DNA of 7,309 nucleotides from Bacteroidaceae bacterium (GTDB lineage Bacteria > Bacteroidota > Bacteroidia > Bacteroidales > Bacteroidaceae), in assembly GCA_900768625.1 (NCBI GenBank), contig CAAGDO010000079.1, forward strand, positions 1 through 7,309. The letters are read 5' to 3'. The stretch's first letter is position 1. Each line of letters opens with the position of its first letter. The notes under the pieces were generated by a model that had not been told where the DNA came from, did no database searches, and worked only from the letters and a program-made list of their open reading frames with translations. Made by a program: the position numbers and the translations under genes. Below are positions 1-5,206 of this stretch, piece after piece.

Positions 1-49
1 GGGCACCATAGCCCACAAAGAAAACATTGACGCTCATTAACGGCCAATT

Positions 50-65
50 GGCGGACATTAACGTT
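50..65. repeat. 16-bp direct repeat, copy A
   Basis: GGCGGACATTAACGTT, 75 bp beyond the stop of the caspase-like gene. It is identical to 1278-1293. The surrounding 1-139 stretch has no gene. It holds the palindrome GCCAATTGGC (43-52) and the hairpin GCGC-GAA-GCGC (73-83). Confidence 0.8.
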
Positions 66-139
66 GAAAACCGCGCGAAGCGCAAATATCCACGTGGAAA
101 AGTTCCCCCAGAACCCACAAAAGCGCGCCAATCATTTTT

Positions 140-904
140 TCAACGTTGCTTAGCTTTGGATTTGGGATTCCAGTTCATCAGGTGCATGCCATCATTGAAG
201 CGTCCCCACATCACAGGATGCTGAAGGCCTTTGCTAGCTTCCACCACCTTGGCTGAAACAAACGTGAAGAGTTCCTTGGCCTCCACGATGCGGTTACGGT
301 TGGTGTCCGCCCCACCCTTCAGGCCGAGAAGCAGATACTTCGTGAATTTACCGTTGGGGCCATAGAAGTTTTCTTGCGAAGTTTCCCCCGAACGCGAAGA
401 AAGGAAAAGCATCACGCCCTCAGTGTTGGAGAAAGTCGATTGGGCCGTTGGAGTCGACCGCGAACCGTCCAAACGAAGGCCGCCCGAATAGCAAGCATCG
501 ATGTAAAGCTGTTTGTTGTCCGCCTTGCAGTTTTTCAGTTCTTTCGCTATCTCCGCATAGGTGATAAAGGTTGAAGCCCCTTGCGTGTCATACGCACACA
601 AACCGCCCTTACCGCCATGTCCACTGAAGAAGAACACGACCACGTCGTCCTTCTCCGCCTTGGCGGAAACGGTGCGAAGTGCCGAAATGATGCCTTCATG
701 GGTGGCTTGAGCACCAAGCAGCGTGGTCACGTCGCATTGGCGTGAACGATAGAGCGAAGCGATGCTCCGTGCATCGTTTTCCGTCTGCCTCAAGCCGCGG
801 ATATACTGATAATTGCAGATACCCACTGACACCACATAAGTGCGTGCTGCCAGCGAAAGCGGAAGAAGCTGCAACAGCAGAGTACATATTCTATGTCTTA
901 TCAT
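140..904 (-). CDS. Secreted caspase-like protease (peptidase C14 / metacaspase-type)
   Basis: 254 residues. Residues 1-20 form a type I signal peptide: positive MIRHR, hydrophobic LLLQLLPLSL, likely cleavage after Ala20. The enzyme is therefore predicted to be periplasmic or secreted. The caspase fold follows: strand YVVSVGI (23-29), conserved NDA (43-45), strand VVVFFFSGHG with catalytic His96, and LYIDACYSGG with catalytic Cys138. Both dyad residues are intact, so it should be active; such enzymes usually cleave after Arg or Lys. An EF-hand-like loop, D200-x-N202-x-N204 ending in Glu211, follows the catalytic core and could bind calcium, a common activator in this family. No prodomain or C-terminal adaptor domain is visible. 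It is last in the five-gene series, 451 bp after the MORN kinase gene, with a palindrome just upstream. The start was chosen because it supplies the signal peptide. Family assignment is secure; the role as effector of this locus is inferred. Confidence 0.9.
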   Translation of the reverse strand: MIRHRICTLLLQLLPLSLAARTYVVSVGICNYQYIRGLRQTENDARSIASLYRSRQCDVTTLLGAQATHEGIISALRTVSAKAEKDDVVVFFFSGHGGKGGLCAYDTQGASTFITYAEIAKELKNCKADNKQLYIDACYSGGLRLDGSRSTPTAQSTFSNTEGVMLFLSSRSGETSQENFYGPNGKFTKYLLLGLKGGADTNRNRIVEAKELFTFVSAKVVEASKGLQHPVMWGRFNDGMHLMNWNPKSKAKQR

Positions 905-930
905 TGTTTCGCTTGTAAAGATTAATCGTA

Positions 931-946
931 TAATGGCAAGCCATTA
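931..946 (-). promoter_or_regulatory. Candidate operator palindrome before the caspase-like gene
   Basis: TAATGGC-AA-GCCATTA is a perfect 7-bp inverted repeat ending 26 bp before the caspase-like ATG, where a repressor site or 5' UTR hairpin would lie. No regulator gene is in the window, and no clear TAnnTTTG box accompanies it, so the regulatory role is a guess from symmetry and position. Confidence 0.3.
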
Positions 947-1277
947 AGTGAGCGTTAAAAATAAGATCCACCATTTTGCGCTTGCTCACCAAACGCCCAT
1001 AATAGTTTTTTTGAGCGTGCTCCGCACGCTGCTCTTTTCACGTTAATGTCCACCTAAGCCATTAATGCCCATCAGGGTTTTGCACGGCGCGTGCGTAGCA
1101 CACTGTGGAATGCACATTCATGCTTGCGCTTCGCGCAATAGGTTTTGTATCCTCAATCCTACCCACAGCGTGCGTAGCACGCCATTAACGACAATTTCCA
1201 CAGCTACGCTGTGCCAGACAATTAAAGCCCATTGGGCACAAGCATACACAGAAAAATTCATGACCATTAATGGATTT

Positions 1278-1293
1278 GGCGGACATTAACGTT
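1278..1293. repeat. 16-bp direct repeat, copy B
   Basis: Identical to 50-65 and likewise placed, 63 bp beyond the stop of the MORN kinase gene. Read on the minus strand both contain TAATGTCCGCC, close to the TAATGTCCGTC that overlaps the stop codons of the three FGE-like genes. Confidence 0.8.
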
Positions 1294-1355
1294 AAAGAAC
1301 CAGCGTGTTTTAGCACGCTAAATAAAGCCAGAAAAATGCGGTGTATCAAGCATCC

Positions 1356-3014
1356 TCATTTCTCCACACCATTCTTCACCTGTGCCGAGAAACTACCGTC
1401 TGCGTTATACCATTTGCCGTCCCAAGGATTGCCATTCTTGAAGCTACCCGTGAAATGACTGCCGTCGCTCAGCGTATAGGTTCCCCTATCGTAATATCCC
1501 TTCTTGAAGCTACCCTTGAAATGGTCGCCTGAAGCAAACGACAACGTGGCCTCACCTGTAGCATCATCGCAAAGCCCTTCGGTGAAGCGGCCCTTGTAGG
1601 TGGAAGCAGGAATCTCACCGTACTTCTTGAACTTGGCCGTACCCTTACCGTTGGGCAGCGCACCGGGAGCTGTGGAGAGTTCACCCGTAAAGGTATATTC
1701 CCGCATGTTTTTCGGTCCGTTCTTGACGGTAATCAGCAAATCCGTCACCGACTTCATGGCCGCACTCGTCTGGTCCGTCAGAAGGGTGGAGTCGGCCAGC
1801 GAATCCGCGGCACCGCCCTTATCAGTACGGGAGGGAGAAAGCACCCCATAACCCACGACGCCACAGAGAGCCAGCGCCGCTGCAATGCCCGCCAGTTTCA
1901 ACCAAGGGCGACGCGGTGTTTCTTCTTCACCGTCGTAGACTGACTGAATCTCTTGGCCGCCTGTACGAGGCTGTTTCTGACGTTGCGTGTCGGAACCTTT
2001 CGTCTTTCCGTCTCGCTTTCTGATCAACTGGGTGTCACCGCCATCATCCGTCTTTTTCGGAGAAGATGGGCTCGCGGGCTTTGGAGTGGGATGGTTGTTT
2101 TCTTCCATCAAGAACTGCTTCACGTCTCCCACGCTTTGCGGACGCATGTTGCGACTGGGGCGCATAAGCCACATGACGAGTTCTCGGGTTTTGTGGCTTG
2201 TGGAAGCAGGCAACTGAATGGAACCCACAGGGTCTTCCAGAATGGAGCTCGGGAGGGGCGGTTGCTGGCAAGTCAGCAGATTATAGAGCGTGGCACCCAA
2301 TGAATAGAGGTCCGTCCAAGGGCCGAACTTCTCCAAGTTGCTCTCCATCTGTTCGGTGGGAGCGAAACCTGACGTACTGGCCACGGCCGTTGAGGTGGTC
2401 ACCCCTCCTTCCTTACCGACTCGGATATGCTTGCTCGCACCGAAGTCAATCAAAACGGCATTGCCCCGTTTGTCCACCATGATATTGGCGGGTTTGAGAT
2501 CGAGATGCCAAATGCCCTCGTTATGAATACATTCGAGCGCATCGAGCAGTTGCGGCAAAAGCAACATCACGTCGGCTTCGGCAAGCGGTTTACCCGTACG
2601 CTTCAGTCGCTCCGAGAGGCTTTCGCCCTCGATATAGTCCATCACGTAATAGGTCGTACCGTTTTCGTCGAAGAGGTCGTGCACATGCACGATATGCGGA
2701 TTGTTGAGCTTGCGCAAGCGACGCGCCTCTTTGCGGAACTTTTCACGAGAGGCATCAAAGTCGCGGCGGTTTTCCGTCAGCGTGATGTCCACCATTTGGG
2801 TCTGAGGGGAACGCCCACACTTGCCCTTGAGGAAATGCTCTTTGATGGCTACTTTCTCATCGAAAGCCGTATCGGTGGCAACATATGTATTGCCAAAACC
2901 GCCAGAGGCCAGATATTGCTCAATCACATACTTTCCGTTCGCCAAAGACGTGCCAAGAGACAGTCGTCCGTCGTCGAGGAACGTGGAAGGATTGGGGGTT
3001 GAAGAACTATTCAT
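1356..3014 (-). CDS. Transmembrane Ser/Thr protein kinase with periplasmic MORN-like repeats
   Basis: 552 residues. The cytoplasmic N-terminal half (about 28-303) is a Hanks-type kinase. It has a glycine-rich loop (ASGGFGNTY, 36-44), ATP lysine Lys58 in VAIKE, catalytic loop HLDLKPAN (170-177; base Asp172, Lys174, Asn177), DFG at 190-192, and GFAPTEQ in place of the APE motif. All catalytic residues are present. A Ser/Thr-rich activation segment (about 204-216) offers autophosphorylation sites. A polar linker (304-368) carries DTQLIRKR (327-334), close to a motif in the other kinase here. One membrane helix spans about 371-393. The outer part (about 438-550) contains four to five MORN-like units (YKGRF, HFKGSF, HFTGSF with following Gly-rich turns), which may bind lipid or protein or act as a scaffold. 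The kinase half is related to the kinase at 5174-7150, but the sensor differs. No TAnnTTTG promoter was seen upstream, so it may be read from the upstream genes. Confidence 0.92.
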   Translation of the reverse strand: MNSSSTPNPSTFLDDGRLSLGTSLANGKYVIEQYLASGGFGNTYVATDTAFDEKVAIKEHFLKGKCGRSPQTQMVDITLTENRRDFDASREKFRKEARRLRKLNNPHIVHVHDLFDENGTTYYVMDYIEGESLSERLKRTGKPLAEADVMLLLPQLLDALECIHNEGIWHLDLKPANIMVDKRGNAVLIDFGASKHIRVGKEGGVTTSTAVASTSGFAPTEQMESNLEKFGPWTDLYSLGATLYNLLTCQQPPLPSSILEDPVGSIQLPASTSHKTRELVMWLMRPSRNMRPQSVGDVKQFLMEENNHPTPKPASPSSPKKTDDGGDTQLIRKRDGKTKGSDTQRQKQPRTGGQEIQSVYDGEEETPRRPWLKLAGIAAALALCGVVGYGVLSPSRTDKGGAADSLADSTLLTDQTSAAMKSVTDLLITVKNGPKNMREYTFTGELSTAPGALPNGKGTAKFKKYGEIPASTYKGRFTEGLCDDATGEATLSFASGDHFKGSFKKGYYDRGTYTLSDGSHFTGSFKNGNPWDGKWYNADGSFSAQVKNGVEK

Positions 3015-3147
3015 TGGATTGTATTGGTTTTTATTGTTGGATAAGATGGGGGCTGAGGCGGGTAAGCTGGAATGTGTGATTTTTCCGTTTATTTTGGCCG
3101 TTCCCGCACATCTATATTTGTACTTTGGGATAAGAACTTGCGTTTCC

Positions 3148-3238
3148 GCCCAGCGAAGTAAAAGCCAAACCCGGAGGCTTGCTCCACCGACTCCTTGCTC
3201 TTGTTCTTTCTGCGCTGGGCTTTGGGTTACCTTTTAGA
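3148..3238 (-). repeat. Post-gene stem-loop element, copy 1
   Basis: Downstream of the 3245-4075 gene. Outer arms GCCCAGCG (3148-3155) and CGCTGGGC (3213-3220) form a perfect 8-bp inverted repeat. Inside is CGGAG (3172-3176), loop GCTTG, CTCCA (3182-3186), with four of five pairs. The inner sequence and CTCCTTGCTCTTG are shared with the other two copies. It could be an RNA stem-loop, a weak terminator, or the cruciform often found after DGR variable regions. Confidence 0.55.
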
Positions 3239-3277
3239 CGGACATTATAATTGCGAGAGAGCCAGGCGGAGCCCCAA
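3239..3277 (-). repeat. Constant 3' tail (IMH-like), copy 1
   Basis: This near-invariant segment follows the variable codons, encodes the end of GLRLALSQL, and runs through the TAA into TGTCCG. Across the three copies it has very few differences over about 39 bp. In a DGR this is where the initiation-of-mutagenic-homology (IMH) sequence sits. The sharp boundary between a constant tail and a hypervariable stretch is the key positional evidence. Confidence 0.6.
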
Positions 3278-4075
3278 GAGGTAGAATCGGCCATCAGGCA
3301 CGTCGTGGTGACGGCTGGAAGACCGACAATTCCTGGCGACGCTGAACCAGCTACCGCCGCGGAGCACACGGAGCGACCCACTCGAAGACCCTGTAGGGTT
3401 CGTCTGAGCAGTTGAACTGTAAGTTCCATACCAATCAGAACACCACTCCCGCACGTTACCCGACATATCGTAAAGACCCAATTCATTAGGACTTTTTGAA
3501 CCTACAGGGTGCGTCTTGTCACCACTATTATCATCGTACCAAGCCACATCAGAAAGGACATTACTTCCGCTATATTTATAGCCCCGACTGCGATTGCCAC
3601 CTCGGGCGGCATACTCCCATTCCGCTTCTGTAGGAAGCCGGAAGTTCTTTCCCGTCAGATTATTCAAGCGAGTGATGAAAGTCTGGCAATCGTCCCAACT
3701 CACTTGCTCCACAGGTAGGTTATCGCCCTTAAGGTTTGAAGGATTTTCACCCATCACCGCTTGCCAAAGCGCTTGCGTGACCTCGTATTTGCAAAGATAG
3801 AAACTGCTGAGGGTTACGCTGTGTGTGGGCTTTTCATCATTATATGCATCAATGCCTTGCTCACTGGTAGCTCCCATCGTAAAGGTGCCGCCTGAGACAT
3901 AGACCATATTGTCGAGAAGTTTGTTCAGCTCGGCCTGAAGCTTTATAGTAGGATCAGGTTTGGGCTTCGGGTTGGAACTCTCCACCTTTGGTTTCGAAGG
4001 TCTGCGAAACGTACACTGAGCAGTCATGCTTAGGAGCAAAACCAGAAGAAGAGAAAAAAGAATATATCGTTTCAT
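3245..4075 (-). CDS. Exported FGE-sulfatase-like (SUMF1/C-type-lectin fold) protein with hypervariable C-terminus; probable DGR target
   Basis: 276 residues. It starts with a hydrophobic export signal or anchor (YILFSLLLVLLLSM, 4-17) followed by Cys21. TAQC is a poor lipobox (Gln at -1), so lipoprotein status is uncertain. A Lys/Pro-rich linker (about 24-43) leads to the FGE-like domain (57-274), with family landmarks MVYVSGGTFTMG, FYLCKYEVT, PVEQVSWDD, FRLPTEAEWEYAARGG, GLYDMSGNV and the terminal GGSW...CR...GLRLA. In human FGE the catalytic cysteines are Cys336 and Cys341. Here the first position is Ser245 and only Cys250 remains, so formylglycine synthesis is unlikely and ligand binding is more plausible. 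Residues 235-266 hold the variable positions. The GNVWEW tryptophan is Arg209. It is a close paralogue of the next gene to the right (4217-5050), and of the ectodomain of the 5174-7150 kinase. Tandem duplication is the likely origin. Confidence 0.9.
   Translation of the reverse strand: MKRYILFSLLLVLLLSMTAQCTFRRPSKPKVESSNPKPKPDPTIKLQAELNKLLDNMVYVSGGTFTMGATSEQGIDAYNDEKPTHSVTLSSFYLCKYEVTQALWQAVMGENPSNLKGDNLPVEQVSWDDCQTFITRLNNLTGKNFRLPTEAEWEYAARGGNRSRGYKYSGSNVLSDVAWYDDNSGDKTHPVGSKSPNELGLYDMSGNVREWCSDWYGTYSSTAQTNPTGSSSGSLRVLRGGSWFSVARNCRSSSRHHDVPDGRFYLLGLRLALSQL
3278..3373 (-). other. Variable region (VR) of the FGE-like gene 3245-4075
   Basis: Codons for residues 235-266. Compared with the two homologous tails, variable residues are Leu235, Leu238, Phe244, Val246, Ala247, Asn249, Ser253, His255, His256, Asp257, Asp260, Gly261, Phe263, Tyr264 and Leu265-266. 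Nearly all of these codons end in C or T with bases 1 and 2 scattered, as expected from AAC/AAT template codons. Framework residues between them (GG, W, C, R, S) are constant in at least two copies. The pattern is a DGR VR; no template is in the window. Confidence 0.75.
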
Positions 4076-4110
4076 TATTTATCGAATTTTGTTTTTGGTT
4101 ATTCTCTCTA
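4076..4110 (-). repeat. Conserved 5' leader before the FGE-like gene 3245-4075
   Basis: An AT-rich leader nearly identical to the one before the paralogue (5051-5084): plus-strand TTTATCG, ATTTTGTTTTT and GTTATTCTCTC match with only one or two changes. No TAnnTTTG box or Shine-Dalgarno is present on the minus strand. The shared leader marks the boundary of the duplicated gene unit and could be a translation signal. Confidence 0.55.
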
Positions 4111-4130
4111 TCAAAAGGCAAAGACGCAGT

Positions 4131-4210
4131 AAAAGCCAAAGCCGGAGGCTTGCTCCGCCGCCTCCTTGCTCTTGGCTTTTTCTGCACTGGGCTTTTGGTA
4201 TCTTTTTAGA
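4131..4210 (-). repeat. Post-gene stem-loop element, copy 2
   Basis: Downstream of the 4217-5050 gene. Arms AAAAGCCAA (4131-4139) and TTGGCTTTT (4172-4180) are a perfect 9-bp inverted repeat. A nested hairpin CGGAG-GCTTG-CTCCG (4143-4157) lies inside, and GGAGGC/GCCTCC (4144-4149/4160-4165) is an alternative pairing. On the minus strand the structure ends in GGCTTTT, so it resembles an intrinsic terminator with a short T run. Confidence 0.6.
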
Positions 4211-4249
4211 CGGACATTATAATTGCGAGAGAGCCAGACGGAGCCCAAA
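4211..4249 (-). repeat. Constant 3' tail (IMH-like), copy 2
   Basis: Second copy of the conserved gene end. It differs from copy 1 at one base in the 31 bp from the stop codon to the Gly codon of GLRLA (CGT against CGC for Arg), plus a TTT/TTG difference in the codon bordering the VR. It includes the stop codon and TAATGTCCG. Confidence 0.6.
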
Positions 4250-5050
4250 GGTGTAGTCACGGTTATTAGGTGCGTCGCTGAAACGGAAGGATGACCGACA
4301 ATCCACGGGGCCGCTGCCCAAGCCACCACCGCGGTGCACACGGTACGACCCACCCGAAGGACCTGCAGGGTTCGTCTGCGAAGATGAGCTGTAAGTTCCA
4401 TACCAATCAGAACACCACTCCCACACATTACCCGACATATCGTAAATACCCAATTCATTAGGACTTTTTGTACCTACGGGATGCGTCTTTCTGTCACTAT
4501 TGTCATCGAACCAAGCCACATCTGAAAGCTTATTGCTTCCGCTATACTTATAGCCACGACTGCGATTGCCACCCCGGGCGGCATATTCCCATTCCGCTTC
4601 TGTGGGAAGACGGAAGTTCTTTCCCGTCAGATTATTCAAGCGAGAGATGAAAGTCTGACAATCGTCCCAACTTACCCACTCCACGGGTAAGTTATTGCCC
4701 TCGAACCAGGAAGGGTTATTACCCATCACCGCACGCCAAAGCGCTTGCGTGACCTCGTATTTGCAAAGATAAAAACTGCTGAGGGTTACGCTGTGCGTAG
4801 GCTTTTCATCACCCCATGCATCACTGCCTTGCTCACTGGTAGCTCCCATCGTAAAGGTGCCGCCTGAGACATATACCATATTATTGATGAGCTTATTGAG
4901 CTCGGCCTGACGATTTACAGTAGGAGTAGGTTTGGGCTTCGGGTTGAAATTCTCCACCTTTGGTTTCGAAGGCCTGCGAAACGTACACTGAACAGCTATG
5001 CTTAGGAGCAAAGCCAGGAGAAGAGAAAAAAGAATATATCGCTTCATCAT
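4217..5050 (-). CDS. Exported FGE-sulfatase-like (SUMF1/C-type-lectin fold) protein with hypervariable C-terminus; probable DGR target
   Basis: 277 residues from the first ATG. Two ATGs are adjacent. The paralogue at 3245-4075 has only the second (AATAATGAAACG against AAATGATGAAGCG), so the true start is probably the second Met at 5047. Layout matches the paralogue: hydrophobic export signal (about 5-18), Cys22 in a weak lipobox (AVQC), a Lys/Pro-rich linker, then the FGE-like domain (58-275), which retains GNVWEW. The tail is the most divergent of the three: GGSW is changed to GGGL, and residues 236-267 vary. The first catalytic Cys position is Ser246 and the second is Cys251, so classical FGE activity is unlikely. 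The 5' leader and 3' stem-loop are repeated around the paralogue as well, showing that the duplicated unit included flanking DNA. The likely role is a periplasmic or surface binding protein acting alongside the kinase ectodomain. That role is inferred. Confidence 0.9.
   Translation of the reverse strand: MMKRYILFSLLLALLLSIAVQCTFRRPSKPKVENFNPKPKPTPTVNRQAELNKLINNMVYVSGGTFTMGATSEQGSDAWGDEKPTHSVTLSSFYLCKYEVTQALWRAVMGNNPSWFEGNNLPVEWVSWDDCQTFISRLNNLTGKNFRLPTEAEWEYAARGGNRSRGYKYSGSNKLSDVAWFDDNSDRKTHPVGTKSPNELGIYDMSGNVWEWCSDWYGTYSSSSQTNPAGPSGGSYRVHRGGGLGSGPVDCRSSFRFSDAPNNRDYTFGLRLALSQL
4250..4345 (-). other. Variable region (VR) of the FGE-like gene 4217-5050
   Basis: Codons for residues 236-267, the same length as the VR at 3278-3373. 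Three codons still read AAC, AAT or ACC (Asn263, Asn262, Thr267), close to the presumed template. The aligned codons in the other copies are GGC/GCC, GAT/GGT and CTC/AAC. A few differences do not fit adenine-only change: TTG for Trp in GGSW, GTG against AGG/TGG, and GCA against GTG. The copy is therefore either older or written from a slightly different template. Confidence 0.75.
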
Positions 5051-5084
5051 TTATCGGATTTTGTTTTTAGTTATTCTCTCAGTC
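5048..5084 (-). repeat. Conserved 5' leader before the FGE-like gene 4217-5050
   Basis: Partner of the leader at 4076-4110. One base change here turns AATAATG into AAATGATG and creates the extra upstream ATG, which supports the second ATG (5047) as the ancestral start. Confidence 0.55.
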
Positions 5085-5107
5085 TAATAAGGAAGACTAA
5101 TGATGCT

Positions 5108-5167
5108 GTAATAGCCGGAGGCTTGCTCCGTCGCTTCCTTGCTCTTGGCTTTTTGTTACCTTTTAGA
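5108..5167 (-). repeat. Post-gene stem-loop element, copy 3
   Basis: Downstream of the kinase-FGE gene. It keeps the nested hairpin CGGAG-GCTTG-CTCCG (5116-5130) and the CTTCCTTGCTCTTGGCTTTTT flank found in copy 2, with the outer arm imperfect (AATAGCC against GGCTTTT). It is shorter than the other two copies. Confidence 0.55.
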
Positions 5168-5206
5168 CGGACATTATAATTGCGAGAGAGCCAGGCGGAG
5201 CCCAAA
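5168..5206 (-). repeat. Constant 3' tail (IMH-like), copy 3
   Basis: Third copy of the conserved gene end, at the 3' end of the kinase-FGE gene. It is identical to copy 1 over the GLRLALSQL codons and stop, so the tail has been conserved or homogenised across a receptor kinase and two stand-alone proteins. Confidence 0.6.

Larger units (their letters stand above)
905..1355. repeat. Palindrome-dense intergenic region, no gene
   Basis: About 450 bp between the MORN kinase and the caspase-like gene with no convincing coding frame. It holds many perfect short inverted repeats, most with 3-nt loops: AGCGTGC-TCC-GCACGCT (1014-1030), TTGCGC-TTC-GCGCAA (1124-1138), GCGTGC-GTA-GCACGC (1168-1182), CACAGC-TAC-GCTGTG (1199-1213), GCCCA-T-TGGGC (1227-1237), CCATTAATGG (1264-1273) and AGCGTG with CACGCT (1302-1319). 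CATTAA-type spacers recur between them. It may be a mosaic of small repeats, RNA structures or protein-binding sites. No DGR template repeat resembling the variable regions was found in it. Confidence 0.65.

Noticed and set aside
905..1355. Possible DGR template repeat or RT remnant in the large gap
   Set aside because: No stretch resembles the GGTGGT...TGTCGG...GGGCTCCGC framework of the variable regions on either strand, and no RT motif occurs.
905..1355. CRISPR-like array from recurring short repeats
   Set aside because: The repeats are different short palindromes at irregular spacing, not one repeat with uniform spacers, and no cas gene is present.
2427..3002. Long plus-strand open frames opposite the kinase genes (also 6518-7204)
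   Set aside because: They are antisense to conserved kinase domains and have no recognisable family or promoter.
3113..3120. TATATTTG on the plus strand, an exact TAnnTTTG match
   Set aside because: It points away from every gene, and the nearest TTG is 16 bp upstream, shorter than the usual spacing of about 19-21. No plus-strand gene follows.
3112..3486. Open frames on the minus strand overlapping the FGE-like gene ends (also 4111-4458 and 5071-5283)
   Set aside because: They repeat across the three paralogues only because the underlying genes do. They have no domain or start context and are out-of-frame shadows.
3245..5050. Annotating the FGE-like proteins as sulfatase-activating enzymes
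   Set aside because: The first catalytic Cys is Ser in all copies, the C-terminus is hypervariable, and no sulfatase gene is nearby.
3245..5050. Calling the two stand-alone FGE-like proteins clear lipoproteins
   Set aside because: The cysteine follows Ala-Gln or Val-Gln, a poor lipobox, so a signal anchor is equally possible.
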